Shown piece after piece: positions 12,393-26,012 of a stretch of 64,000 nucleotides of DNA. Both the position numbers and the translations under genes were made by a program. Position 1 is the stretch's first letter, and every line of letters begins with the position of its first letter. The stretch is from NCBI RefSeq assembly GCF_001723175.1, contig NC_064653.1:3782001-3846000 (forward strand), written 5' to 3'. The stretch comes from Penicillium oxalicum (Eukaryota > Ascomycota > Eurotiomycetes > Eurotiales > Aspergillaceae). The notes beneath the pieces are model-generated. The model saw only the letters and a list, made by a program, of their open reading frames with translations. It did not search any database and was not told where the DNA came from.

Positions 12393-15300
12393 ATGGGGAG
12401 AATTAAGAAGGTGGCAAGCCAGAAGCATGAGGCTACCATAGTAAGTTTCTGTTTGCAAATTGACTGACTGGCTCATTGGATATTGTCTCTAACTAAAAAT
12501 TTTTCTTCTTCGTCACTGTACAGTCTCCATATCTCAAGGAGTTTATCAACCGCGCAACAAGTTGTCCCATTGCAGAGCTTCCTACGCACCTGAGCCAGTT
12601 TCCACGACTCTGGCCTTTCCCACGTGGTGATCTGTATCACTGGATCAATGTACTGGATCGCTTTGATGAGATTCTCGCCTTGGTGGTCGACAAGTATTTC
12701 CTAAACATTGGTCCGCAAACAAAGCCATTTGGACGAAGTGTTTTGGAAGATGCATATGCCGCCGACTCGCCCAATACCCCGAACGAAGGAGTGGATCGGA
12801 AACTGGATGATTTGCAGTACGGACCCGATGGAGATCGGCAGCTCGTTGAGGCCATCTTAGATTTCTCGCGCCTGCTTCTCGAGAAATGCGGTAATCGCAG
12901 CCTTTACAGCAGTAGCGAGCGTCTGGGCGATCTACTCAACACCACTTCTCTGTCTCTGCTCCAATCGACATTGCGCTTGTCCCTTTGTCTCGCTCAACGG
13001 TACCATTCTCGACAGCGTGGAACGCACCAGCAAAGTCTGCTGACAAGCCATTACAATATTGACTTGGAGAAGTTGCAGAAAATTGCCGCGCCGTTCACAC
13101 GTCCGTCTGCCACAAGCAAGACTCCATTCGCGGCTTCTCCCGCCATTTCTGGCAAAGGAACTGAGAGTGTCGTGCAGACAAAGTTTAATGCCAATGATTT
13201 TGCCTCGCTGGTCCGGGACGAAGATGGCTGGGAAGAGTGGGGACATGTTCGCGTTCTTTACTATCCATCTGGAAGTTCTGAGCAGACTCGGACAACTTCT
13301 GAGTTCGGCCAAACAGACTCGACTCCCACGACTCACGCACCTACCACACCCACTCCTCTTCGGCGCAGCGCAACGCATCCCACCCCGTCTGAGCCGTGGA
13401 TCCAACGCAGAAGATTCACCGGCGATAACACCCGGTACCGCTGTGAAGCCCGATGAACCCTCCCGCACCAGCAAAGTTCTGGAACTCCCGCTGTCGAAGC
13501 TATCCTCAAGTAAGATTGAGGATGTTCTCGCGGCCAATCTCCCTCATTTGCCACTGGAATCAAAGTACGAGCTTCTGCACAAGGTTCGCGTGGCCCAGGC
13601 TTTGCCCAAGTCGCGTGCAGCCCGTGAACAGATCCTTGCTATTCGGATATTGGCTGTAACGAATTTGGCCTATGTCCACACTGAATCCACATTCCAACAA
13701 AAGGTTCTCCAATATGACATGGAGCAATCGAAACGCCTGCAGCTGACCTATCAGCTTGCCGAAATTGTTCACCTGGGCGCGAGTGGTGATCTAGTGGTCT
13801 CCAGAACGGCCCAGGCGTTGGCTCTCCAGGCGCTAGATGCGCTTGCCAAACACAAAGCACGTGCCAACGATGTTTGTGCTGCTCTTAGTGTTAACGTCAA
13901 CCACGGCGTCCTTATGTTCTTGACCCGCAAGGTTGTCAACGAGCTGGCAGCCGAGGAGGACAACACCAATGATTCATATCATGACGAGTGGCGGGATGCA
14001 CTACTTGCGCTCCTGCGGACCCTCCCAAGCTCAAGCTCTCGCACTCCGGAGACGCTCGTAGCTGCAGGCCTCATCCCCATGTTCGTGGATATCCTCAATC
14101 TTCGAACTGAGAAGGCCCGCCGCGTCTACTCCCGAGTCATGGAGTTTCTCGACACATTTGTTCACGCCGTACGGGATGCATTGGGTACACTGACCACGGC
14201 CAAGGGATTTGACGCCATTTCTGACTTGATTGACTACGAGACAAAGACCGCCTTTGAGAAAGTCTCTCGTGGGGATGGTTTCCCATCTATTTACAAGAAT
14301 CCGTCGATTGATTACCAAATTCCCTACTTCCAACAGCAAACTCTGCGATGGATGTTCCGCTTCGTAAACCATATTATGCAGCATAATGGTGGAGGCTTTG
14401 ACCGTGTGTTGCGAAACCTTATTGATTCTCCTCAGCTGCTTACATCCCTGCGCTTGGTCTTTGAGAACGCCCGGATTTTCGGGTCACACGTCTGGAGCAA
14501 CGCGGTCAACATTCTGAGTAGCTTTATTCATAACGAGCCAACGAGTTACGCAGTTATCGCCGAAGCTGGTCTCAGTCGGAGCCTTCTCAGCGCTGTCATG
14601 GGCCGTGAGCTCCAGGCCAAGGAGAAGCCGCCAGTGGTAGAGCCCCAGGACGAAGCCATACAGGAAGGGGAGACATCTGCAGAGGCGCCTCCTGCTGTGC
14701 CCACCACTCCCGTCGACGAAAAGAAAAAGGGTCGTGAATACGTTCTTGCCAGGAGCAAGGATTCCCCCCTCGCTCCAGGGATCATCGCAGCTGCTGACGC
14801 TCTCGCTTGTATACCCTCGGCCTTTGGTGCTATCTGCCTGAATTCGTCGGGGCTGGACCTCTTTCAATCTTCCGATGCGCTTGAGAGTTTCTTTGAAATT
14901 TTCGAGAACCCTGAACATGTCAAATGTTTGAAGGACGATCCCAACTTGGTCCGTTCTTTGGGTACCACTTTTGATGAACTTGTTCGCCATCATCCCGCGC
15001 TAAAGAACTCGATCATGACCGCTGTGCTTGTTATGGTCGCCCGTATCAATCTGCTCGCCAGAGTCAAAGCCTGGGAAATGGGACTGGGTGCAAGGCTCTG
15101 GCAAGAAGATGCAAATGGTCAAGTGGTCCTTTCTGGAGACCTAACTTCTCTCTTCAGAGAGATCGGCACTCGCGGTGATGGTTCTATGGACGACATGCGC
15201 GCTGTTGGTGTGCCTGAATTGAACGCACAGTCTCTGCCGAATGGAGGAAGTATCGTACTTGGGGATGTCAGGTCTCTGTTGCCGTCGCCTCAATCGGATT

Positions 15301-18300
15301 TCGAACCAAAGGATCAAGACGAGCATGGTCTCACCGTCACGGACTATCTTTTCCCTGCAATTCGATTCCTCGGCGCGTTCTTTGAGAATCAGCCGAATTG
15401 CTCTGCCTTCATTCTCGCCGGAGGGGCTGAGTTCGTTCTTGACTACGCTACCATTCAGAGTTTGTCTTTCGACTTCCACAACACCGACGCTAATCAAGAG
15501 CTTACTGTGCTTGTGCATATGCTCGCTGAAACGAAGCCGCATCTTATCATTCCATCGCTGCTGCACCGTGCCCAGTCGGTGATTAACAATCTTGACGCCT
15601 TCTGGACCGCTCCCAAAGAGTCTGGGTTCTTTACACCCCTCATCAAGCCCACCGACTCCAAGGCCCCTGCACCAGAGTCAACGCCTGCTGTCAACCATGG
15701 CACCTTTTTTGTTAAGCACATGAATGCCATCCTAATTCTCACCGACTTGCTTCGCGAGATCTATGCTATGCCTCTGTACCAGACACGTTCGGCGAGCCAG
15801 CCCTATCCCTTCAGCCAGGTTGTCCTTGCTGACATGTACGCTTCGCTTGTGACCTCGCTTGGAAACCTCCATGCTGCCTGCGTTTGGGAAGAAATCATGC
15901 TCGAGAAAAACATCCCCGAGAAATGGCTGCAGGCTATCAAGAATACCAATGAAAAGCCTGGCTCAACTCCCGGGACTGGGTCTGCGCAAACTGCACCTGC
16001 ACAGGCTCGTCCCAGTGCGGATGCGCAGGCGACTGGTCCGAATACAGCCGAAGCAGTTCAATCCACTTCCACAGATGAGCTCGAAAGTGAAGAGAGCAAG
16101 GCGGCGACAGAACGGAGCGCAGCTTTCAAGAACGTGCAGACCCTGCGTTATCTTCTCAGCTCATTGCCGACGTCGATTACTGGCTTCTTTCACAACCTCG
16201 GGCTCGGCCTCATCACACGCAAACGAATGGAGAATAGCCATACCGCTAAGCAGAACGCCAACCTGGTGGCCGACGCAATCGCAGACGCCGTGCTTCGTGA
16301 GCTCCAGTTTGGCCCCGCTAACTCCGGTGACAGCCCTCGACATCGCTTTGCGTACCTCATTGTGATCTTGTCCTCGTTCTCTCATCTTCTTTACGAAGTT
16401 ACCAGTGATCGCCCTGCAAACAACTATCTTACCCTTGTTCTCCTTGCTTTCAAGCGCAACAATGGTCTGAGAGTCTTGAAGGAGATTTGTGATGTATTCA
16501 TGCGTGAGGTGAAGGCACTCGAGCCACTTCAGAAGCAGGCAGAGAAAACCGACAAGGACACATCTGATCGGTTAACTTCCGCCTATGGCGGAATCAAAAT
16601 AATCCTGGCCTTGTTCTCGGAGCTCGCCTCTGGCAAGAGCATCATGGACTCCAACCAGACACAAGCGCTTTCCAGCCATCACGACCGCGATCGTGAACGC
16701 CATGATCACTTCCAAGCTGGGCAATTCATTGTTGATTTGCGTATGGAAATTCTCCCAATGGCCCAAGAGATGTGGAACTCGGAGTTCGCCACCCAGTCTT
16801 CTAGCCAGATTGTGAAGTGTCTGATTGACATTCTGCGGTCGTCGCTCGATGGGGAGCACGAAGCGGGAGCCGCGCATAAATCTGACGTCCCCCCCGCGGT
16901 GCCGGAGGCAGTGAAGAAGCCGTTCGTCATAAACAAGGAAAGACTCGCAATTCTAACTGGAAAAGGGTTTGAGGACTCTGAACTGAATCATGAGGCCCTG
17001 TATCGATGCAATAACAACGCCAATTACGCCGAGGAGTATTGCAATGCGCGTAACTTCCTCCGGCCTCCGCCACGGGCTCCTCCTGCTGTTGATGAAATTC
17101 AGACTGGGCCGCCCGAAGTAGCCTCTGGTGGCGATGCCAGTGAAGATGGCGGTCTCGGGGAGGCTACTCCGCTCGATCGCGGCATATTGGAGCAAGGAGG
17201 GCTGGCCATGCTTCTCGCTCAGGCAGGTCGTGGGCTGCATGATAGTCCCAGCGAGGGTGAGCCTGGTGCCATGCGTGATGGCCTAGCTCGTGCAATTTCA
17301 AATGTCTTGAATGACGAAGTTGGCATGCTTCGCGGTGAAGACGGGCCTCTGTTCCTGACCGAAAGAGAGCGCGAGCGTCAGCGTCAGCGCCGCCGCGGCC
17401 AAGCAAGCGCCGGGTCTGCCGAGGAAACAACGCCGAGAACCGGACAAACTCAGAGAGAGACCCAGCAGGATGAGCATGTTCAACGGCGCCAGCTCATCAC
17501 CATCGAGGACTTGAATGCCGAAAGGGAAAAAGTTCGGGCCAACCTTATTGAGCGGTCCCTGGATATCTTGAACGATCATCACGATGTCTCTTTCGAGCTT
17601 GCCGACTTGATAAACTCTGCAATCAAGAACCATGCCGATCCTGACAGCTTCCGACGGGATGTTGGTGAAACGTTGGTTCAGTCGCTCGTTTCTCTTCAAA
17701 TGGAAAATTTCCAGACCGCTGGAAAAAAGGTAGCTGCTTATGCCCACATTCTTGCCCTGGTGCTCCAAGATTCCAAAATGTACGCCGCGACCTTGGAAGA
17801 ACTCAAGGATTGCTTCACGACGTTCCTCGGCTTTATCAAACTTCCTCCAGCGGAGAAATCAGCCCCGGAGTCATTCCCCTGGATTGGCCACGTCCTGCTC
17901 ATTTTGGAGAAGTTACTCTCTGATGATTGCCAGCCACCACAGATCACTTGGTCTCCGCCCACCATGGAGGATCCGCATGGTGGCACAAGTGGGCCTGCTC
18001 ATCTTGAGGAGCCGCTTGTCTCCCTTGATCAGCGGACGCAGCTCTTTGAGGCGATTGTGGAGATGCTGCCCCGCATTGGCAAGGATGACAGCCTTGCGCT
18101 CTCTGTGTGTCGAATTCTGGTCATCTTGACCCGTCATCGCAGCATTGCGGTGCGCTTTGCGCCTAAGCGAAACCTCCAGCGCCTGTTCCTGATGGTTAAG
18201 CAGCTGGCTAACGCCACTACTGAAAAGCTTCAAAGTGCCTTCATGTTGATTCTGAGACATATTGTCGAGGACGAAGCCACCATCCGGCATATCATGACTG

Positions 18301-21300
18301 CGGAGATTGTTGGGAATTTCGAGAGTAAACCTTCCCGCCAGATTGACGCGGCAGGCTACGTGCGTCAGATGTACCATCTCGTCATCAGAAACCCAGAAAT
18401 CTTTGTCGAGGTTTCCAATGAGAAGCTGCGCCTGGTTCGCTATGACGCCGGTCATCGCACACAGGCTCTTGCCCTGAAGGAAGATCGGAATGCTCGGCAG
18501 GCTCAAGAGGCCAACACCAAGATAGCTGAGCCACCTGCTGGCGAAGCGACGACTGGAACAGAAGACAAAGACAAGGTTACAGAGATGAAGCCGCCGGTCG
18601 TGGAGCATCCCGATGGTGTCATCCACTATCTCCTCTCTGAGCTCCTCTCATATAAGGATGTCGACGATAAGGAGCCGCCAACTGCTGAGTCCTCTGAGAC
18701 TCCCGCCCAGGATCAAACCGAGCCTCAGACCGATGTTGAAATGTCCATGGACGAGCCAACCCCATCAGTCACTAGCAGTGCTGACGCTCCTGCCGCTCGC
18801 ACCACAAAGAAGGGGGAGAAGCCATCCTTTGACGCGGAGCATCACCCTATTTACATTTACCGGTGCTTCCTTCTCCAGTGCCTGACCGAGCTGCTGGGCT
18901 CCTATACCCGTGCCAAGGTGGAGTTCATTAACTTCTCGCGCAAGGCCGACCCACTGGCCAGCACACCTTCGAAGCCTCGATCCGGAATTCTAAACTACAT
19001 GCTCAATGCCTTGGTCCCTCTTGGCACGATGGAGCACGACGAATCATTGGCTTTCAAGAAGCGCAGTATGACCTCCAGCTGGACCATGCAGGCCCTAGTG
19101 GCGCTTTGCACAAAGACCTACGAGACGCCTGGCTCAAGGCGCCGCAATGAGCCGAAACCGACCGAGGAGGATGAGTCGGAGGTGGCTTTTGTTCGGCGAT
19201 TCGTCTTGGAACACGCCTTGCGGTCCTTCAAAGAAGCAAACGCGTCAACTGAACCACTTGACGTGAAATACTCGAAACTCATGTCCTTGGCGGATCTCTT
19301 TGACAAGATGCTCAGTGGTTACTCGTTCTCACAGGATGCCGGCTTCCCGAATTCGGCGAGACAGATCGCGAAGGCCATGTTCGAGAAACATTTCATTCCC
19401 GCCTTGACCGCCTCTGTCGCCGAGATAGACCTCAATTTCCCATCTTCAAAGCGAGTTATTAAGTATATTTTGCGGCCGATCAACAAGCTGACACAGACTG
19501 CGGTCATGCTCAGCGACAACGGGGAAATAACTGCATCTACATCAGGCGAGGAAGATGATGAAATCTCTTCGGCAACCTCAGTATCTGACATGGAAGATGA
19601 GCGGGAAGAAACTCCCGATCTTTTCCGCCATTCGACACTCGGCATGCTTGAGCCTCGTCATGAGGAGGAGACTACCTCAGAGGAGTCCGAGGGTGAGGAC
19701 GACGAGATGGATTACGATGAGTACGATGACGAGATGGACTACGACGAGGAGGGCCCAGAAGATGATGGCGAAGTAGTCAGCGATGAAGAAGACGACGTGG
19801 ATGGTGTCGGTCCCATTGAAGGCCTTCCTGGAGATGCGGTCGAAGTCATTATCGATGATGAAGATGACGAAGATGATGACGAAGACGACGAGGACGACGA
19901 AGATTTGGATGATGACTCCGATATGGAGGAAGATGACGACGACATCTACGCCGGTGAGATAACAGGCGATCGTGACAACGAGAGCCTGCATGACGGCGAC
20001 GAGGATGAATGGGAAAGCGAGGACATCACGGAAGACGAAGAAGAGACGGAGATGATGAATCAGTTCCAGGATGAGCTGGCTGATATGCGTCAAGCAAATC
20101 GTTCCAACGACGCGCAGAGTCGCATCGATGAAATCTTCCGTGCGCTCAACCAAGCCACAGGTGAGGACGATCTTCATGATCATGGTCTCGGCGGTGATCT
20201 TCACGATGAGATTCTCGACGATATGGACGAGGATGGTGGTATGTACCTGTCAGCCTGCCACCGGTTTTCGAGTTTACTAACAGCAACTTTAGAAGAAGAT
20301 GAGATGGACGAGCTTGAGGATGAAGCTGATGACTACGACGAGTACGATATGGAAGGGTCTGAGGGTGACATGGATGGTAAGAAGCCATTGGTGTTTTGAC
20401 GATGGCAACGCTGATCTTGAGCTAATATATCCTGTTCTATCAGAGGAGCACCACGTTATGGACCCTTGGGGCTGGGACGGTGAAGAAATTGCGCCAGCCC
20501 GCCATCACCACCATCGCATGCGAGGTGGCCCGCCATCTGCTTGGGCTCCCGTCACCGAAATTATGCCTGGCCGCCATGGAGGTCTCGTTCCTATCCAACC
20601 CTTCCAACGTGTCCACAGAACTCAAGCGGCCGGTCGTGGGAACGATGATGGAACTAATCCGTTGCTCCTTCGAAATGACCGTGGCACTGATGCGAACGCA
20701 CAATTCAGAGGTCCGGGAGCTGATATGTTTGCCGACTGGGCCCAACTTGAAGGCGGCGGTAGTCGTTTTGTTCAGTTGGACAGCCCGATGAGCTTTATGA
20801 ACGCTATCATGGCTGCCATTGGCGGCGGCCCACAAACACCCGGGCTTGGTGTTATCACCCGTCCTGACGGCATTCACGTTCACGTTGACCGTCGCTCCAT
20901 TCTCCCTAATCGCCTCAACGACCTGTTTACCAATGCTCAGCAACAGACCTCGCAATCTCGCCGTAATGATCCTTTCAACGCTGTCAAGTTCAACTTGTCC
21001 ACCACCCGCCATCGCTGGCAGGAAGAGGCGCGCATTCTCTTTAGTGGATCCTACCCGGAGAAGTCCATGCGTGTCATCAACTCCTTGCTCAAGGTCATGG
21101 TTCCTCCCGCCATTGAGGAAGAAAAATTGCGTCGCAAACATCTGGAGGAAGAGAGAAAACGTATCGAACAGGAAAGGGCAGAGAAAGAACGCCTGGAGCA
21201 GGCCGCCCGCGAAGAAGAGGAGCGAGAGCGGGTGCGCAAGGAGGAAGAGGAAAAAGCACGTCTTCAGGCCGAGAGAGAACAGCAGGAAGCAGAGCGCGAA

Positions 21301-24300
21301 GTTTCTGGAAATGTTGAGCCTATGGAGGACATTCAGCAGACAACTGCTACCCAAGCTGCTGCTGCCGCTACTGCTGCGCAACCTGAACCAGCTTCTACCG
21401 AACCGGCTCGACGTGTTCACACGACAATCAGGGGTCGGCAGCTTGATATCACTGGGCTTGAAATTGATCCAGAGTATCTCGAGGCACTGCCTGAGGAGCT
21501 TAGGGAGGAGGTCATCATGCAGCAACTTGCCGAGCAGCGATCGCAAGCTGCTGCCGCTGGTGAAGAGCCGACCGAGATAAACCAAGAGTTCCTTGAAGCT
21601 CTGCCGGCCGAGATCCGAGAAGAATTGCTTCAGCAAGAAGCGGCTGATCGTCGTCGACGAGAACGTGATACAGCTCGCCGGCAGGCGACCACCAGCGGTA
21701 ATGCTCCGCGCGCGGAAGACATGGATGCCGCCAGTTTCCTTGCCACGCTCGATCCATCTTTGCGCCAAGCTGTCCTAGCTGACCAACCAGAGGATGTTCT
21801 TGCAAGCTTGGGCCCTGAATACATTTCCGAGGCCCGGGCCTTAGGTGGCCGTCGCATCGCGCAGTTTGGCGATATCACAGCCACTGGAGTTGACCATCGC
21901 CCTCGAGGTGAGGCAGCTGCAGACTTGGAAGCCAAAAAGAATCAGAGACGTCCTGTTGTTCAGATGCTTGATAAGGCTGGTGTCGCCACCCTTCTCCGGC
22001 TGATGTTCATGCCTCTTCAAGGAAATGCACGCCACTTGCTCAATGACATTCTTCACAATGTTTGCGAGAACCGTCAGAACAGAAGCGAAGTGATCAGCCT
22101 TATTTTGACCGTCCTCCAAGACGGCAGTGTCGACTCTTCTGCGATTGAGCGAAGTTTCTCACATCTGTCTCTTCGTGCCAAGGCCCCCGGTACTCAAAAG
22201 ACACCTCAGTCTGTCAAGCGCAACATGGCATTCCAGCCAGCTTCGAGTATTAGCAGCGAAGTCACCCCGATCATGGTGGTCCAGCAATGTCTGTCCACTC
22301 TATCGTTCCTCTCCCAGTTCAACCCTCACATCCCCTGGTTCTTCTTGACCGAGCATGATTCTGCATCTTCTCTCAAGCTAAAGGGTCTGCGCAAGGGTAA
22401 GGGCAAGGAGAATCGAGCTAATAAATTTGCCCTCAATGCTTTGCTGTCCCTGCTTGACCGCAAGTTGATCATGGACAGTCCTAATTGTATGGAACAATTG
22501 TCCAACTTGCTCGGCACGATTACACAGCCACTCACAGTCCTCCTTCGCCGCGAAAAGGAGAAGCACGAGGACCAAGACAAGGGGAAGAAACCCGAGGGTG
22601 CGCCGGTCACTGAGGAGACAGCTGCCCAGCCAAGTACTGAATCTGGCACTGACACTACCATGACCGACGCTCCTCTTCCAACCGTGGAGAATGCCGAGGA
22701 TCAGGGTACCACTGCGGACGTGGAGGCAACCAAGGACGAAAGCAAGACTGAAGGAGAGCAACCGAGTGACGAAAAGCGCAAACGTCGTTCGATCGAACCC
22801 CCTGTGGTGCCTGATCACAACTTCCGTCTGGTTGTGCACATTCTCGCGGCTCGGGAGTGCAATGGCAAAACTTTCCGTGATACATTGTCCACAATCAACA
22901 ACCTCTCGGTTATTCCAGGAGCTCGTGATGTGATTGGCGAAGAGCTTGTTGCTCAAGCACAGACGCTGAGCGATACAATCCTAGCGGACCTCGGTGAACT
23001 GCTCACCCATATCCATCAGGCCAAGACTGGCACTGATATGCAGGGTCTTGCCCTAGCTAAGTTCTCGCCAGCCAGCTCTGATCAAGCGAAATTGCTCCGT
23101 GTTCTCACAGCACTCGACTATCTCTTCGACCCTTCTCGAGCCGACAGGTCCAAAGTTCCTGAACCTGAATCAGCACCCAAGGAGGATGTACTCAAGAGAC
23201 TTTACGAAAGTGCTACTTTCGGCCCTCTGTGGACAAAGCTGAGCGACTGTCTAACAGTCATTCGCCAGAAGGAGAACATGCTGAACGTGGCTACCATCCT
23301 TCTTCCGCTGATTGAAGCGCTGATGGTTGTCTGCAAGAACACGACATTGAAGGATCAACCACTATCTCGCGGCAGCCGTGAGCTGTCTGTCCACAGTGCT
23401 TCCGCAGAGGGCGGATTAAGCATGGAAAACCTCTTCTTCAAGTTCACTGAGGAGCACCGCAAGATCCTCAACGAGCTCGTCCGTCAGAACCCTCGACTGA
23501 TGAGCGGCACTTTCTCGCTGCTGGTGAAGAACCCGAAGGTGCTCGAGTTCGACAACAAGCGCAACTACTTCACCCGTCGCGTTCACGCCCGTGGTGCTGA
23601 GCCCCGCCACTCTCATGCCCCACTTCAGCTGTCTGTCCGCCGAGACCAAGTCTTCCTTGACTCCTTCAAGTCTTTATACTTCAAGTCGGCAGATGAGCTC
23701 AAGTATGGCAAGCTGAACGTCCGCTTCCATGGCGAAGAGGGCGTGGACGCCGGTGGTGTGACCCGTGAGTGGTTCCAAGTGTTGGCTCGTGGCATGTTCA
23801 ACCCCAACTATGCGCTCTTCATCCCTGTTGCTGCCGACCGCACAACCTTCCACCCCAACCGTCTCAGTGGAGTCAATTCTGAGCATTTGATGTTCTTCAA
23901 GTTCATTGGACGGATTATTGGTAAAGCTCTGTATGAGGGCCGCGTCCTTGACTGCCACTTCTCTCGTGCCGTGTACAAGTGTATCCTTGGCCGCACTGTT
24001 TCTATTAAGGATATGGAGACGCTGGATCTTGACTACTACAAGTCTCTTCTTTGGATGTTGGAAAATGATATAACCGACATCATTACCGAAACCTTTGCTA
24101 TCGAGACGGATGCGTTTGGTGAGAAGCAGGTCATTGACTTGATTCCAGACGGCCGAAACATTCCGGTTACCCAGGAGAACAAGGAAGAATACATTCAGCG
24201 TGTGGTGGAGTACAGGCTAGTTGTGTCCGTTCGGGAGCAGCTGGACAATTTCTTGAAGGGCTTCCACGAGATCATTCCTCCCGATTTGATCTCGATCTTC

Positions 24301-24771
24301 AATGAGCAAGAGCTGGAGCTCCTCATCTCTGGTCTGCCAGAAATTGACGTGGACGAGTGGAAGAACAACACGGAGTACCACAACTACTCGGCCTCCTCGC
24401 CGCAAATCCAGTGGTTCTGGCGTGCTGTGCGTTCCTTTGACAAGGAAGAGCGTGCCAAACTGCTTCAATTTGTCACTGGCACGTCCAAGGTCCCCCTCAA
24501 CGGCTTCAAGGAGCTTGAGGGTATGAATGGTGTGAGCAAATTCAACATTCATCGCGACTATGGCAATAAGGATCGCCTTCCCAGCGCGCACACGTGCTTC
24601 AACCGTAAGTGAACCCGACCTTCTCGTGTTTCTTTTCCTTTCTCACCTTCTGAAACTAACTCATTCTTTGTGACAGAGCTTGATCTTCCTGAGTACGAAA
24701 GCTATGAAGATCTCCGCCAGCGCCTTTACACCGCGATGACAGCTGGTAGCGAGTATTTCGGGTTCGCATAA
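12393..24771 (+). CDS. tom1: Giant HECT E3 ubiquitin ligase, Tom1/HUWE1 family, with an apparent frameshift
   Basis: Proposed exons: 12393-12440, 12524-20238, 20293-20376, 20444-24604 and 24677-24771, about 4030 aa. The start MGRIKKVASQKHE fits the family. The N-terminal half is alpha-helical repeat sequence like the DUF908/DUF913 regions of HUWE1. A very acidic Asp/Glu stretch (about 19680-20070) follows, then a charged coiled coil (about 21115-21300). Next are UBM-like ubiquitin-binding repeats, DPEYLEALPEELREEVI and NQEFLEALPAEIREELL, from about 21465 to 21640. The C-terminal HECT domain has the catalytic Cys in LPSAHTCFN, 34 residues from the end (codon 24595-24597). In yeast, Tom1 ubiquitinates excess histones and unassembled ribosomal proteins and affects mRNA export. 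The frame changes near 13380-13395: PLRRSATHPTP in one frame is followed by RLSRGSNAEDSPA in another. An error, a mutation or a cryptic intron could explain it. Family assignment is secure. Confidence 0.95.
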
Positions 24772-26012
24772 ACGAGGCTAACTCTTCGTGCTTAATATCG
24801 GCGCAAGCATTGGATGGCGTTTTCCCAGGGCGTTTTCTCGCAGGAAGTCAAAATGATTGAAAGAGTTCGAAACCTGATGGGGCAGATGATTGAGGATTAC
24901 GGGCAGTTGGTCGAAGTGCAGGTCGACTGGCTGTTCGAGTCTGAACTTTGGTTTCCCCGTCATTTCTTTTACTGTATGTACTTAGATTGCTGCATGTTTT
25001 TCCGGAGTGGAATATCCATGATTCTTTCTTTATTTTAATGTCCAGATTTCCTCAGTCGTATGTCCATTCGAGAGATAGAAGTATCAGCTGTAATGTTCTG
25101 TAGATTGATTTATGCAGTCTATTGAGCTTGTTGCTATGGTCTGTTGGTAGGCGAGCAGCGAATCCGTGCTGGAGTGAACTAGTCGTCAAAGGTTGTTACC
25201 TCGAACTTTGCTACAAGCCACCATATCTCGAACTTGCAAACGACAGAGGTTCTGTCCCTTTAGCAAAATATTCTGATTTCAGAGTTACTGCCAATTCGTG
25301 GTAGTGTGGGATTATAAAATGCTGATTCAATTAGTATATAGCGAGTGTCTCCGCAAACACGTGCGTTGACCGAATGCAGTACCAGACGAGGAACCTTTTT
25401 AAGGTTACATCTTACAAATGTGTATGCTACTCCTACTCAATCCTGCCTGTATTACGCAAGCAAGATATCACTGATGGAAAATGCTTGAGCTGGCAGAAGA
25501 TGAATTTTGTGCTCAAAGTTAAAGCCAGACAGTAAATTGTTGTGGATACCTCTGGGAAAATCATTCAATATCTTCTGCTTTCGGTGTACTTCCATTAGTC
25601 TTGATTGTATATCGGGTCCGTCCACTAATTCTATGTGGTAGTCTCAAAATGCGATTGGTAGTGGTCAAGAAATACCTATGAGTAGCTCTCTGGATTGAAT
25701 TATGTCCTGGATTGTGAGGAGTAGAAGTGATTTATGATTTAATACTACAGAAAAATGTGAGTCATTATCATTCAAATATGACTGTCATCATGCCATTGGA
25801 TGGACTGACTTGGCTGACGGGACGAGGTACTAAGCTACAAGCACATGCCAATGACGGATGGCGGTTGGAAGGCGGTGAGAAGTCACGGGACAAGAAAAAA
25901 AACGCGGGGCGCTGTGGCAGATGCGGGATCGATTTTTTTTTAGAAAGCGATCAGCTACAATTTACCTCACTTCCACCTGCCCTGTGAAAATCGCTGACGT
26001 TGAACGATCATC
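24772..26012. other. Intergenic region between the HECT ligase and PRPP synthetase genes
   Basis: About 1.24 kb, with an AT-rich first part that probably holds the HECT-ligase 3' UTR. The last 150 bases lead into the PRPP synthetase start. Small open frames have no recognisable content, and no RNA gene was seen. Confidence 0.5.

Noticed and set aside
13275..13368. A 94-nt GT-AG intron that would repair the HECT ligase frame
   Set aside because: The length fits (3n+1), but the donor GTTCTG is poor, no CTAAC-like branch site is present, and splicing would remove the family-like PLRRSATHPTP stretch. It stays only as an alternative.
19677..20204. Hydrophobic minus-strand frame that looks like a membrane protein
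   Set aside because: The Ile/Val/Phe-rich translation is simply the complement of the GA-rich Asp/Glu codons in the acidic region of the HECT ligase.
20440..21768. Long minus-strand open frame (442 codons) opposite the HECT ligase gene
   Set aside because: It mirrors codons of the well-supported plus-strand gene, including its charged coiled coil. It has no domain and no independent start context, so it is an antisense shadow.
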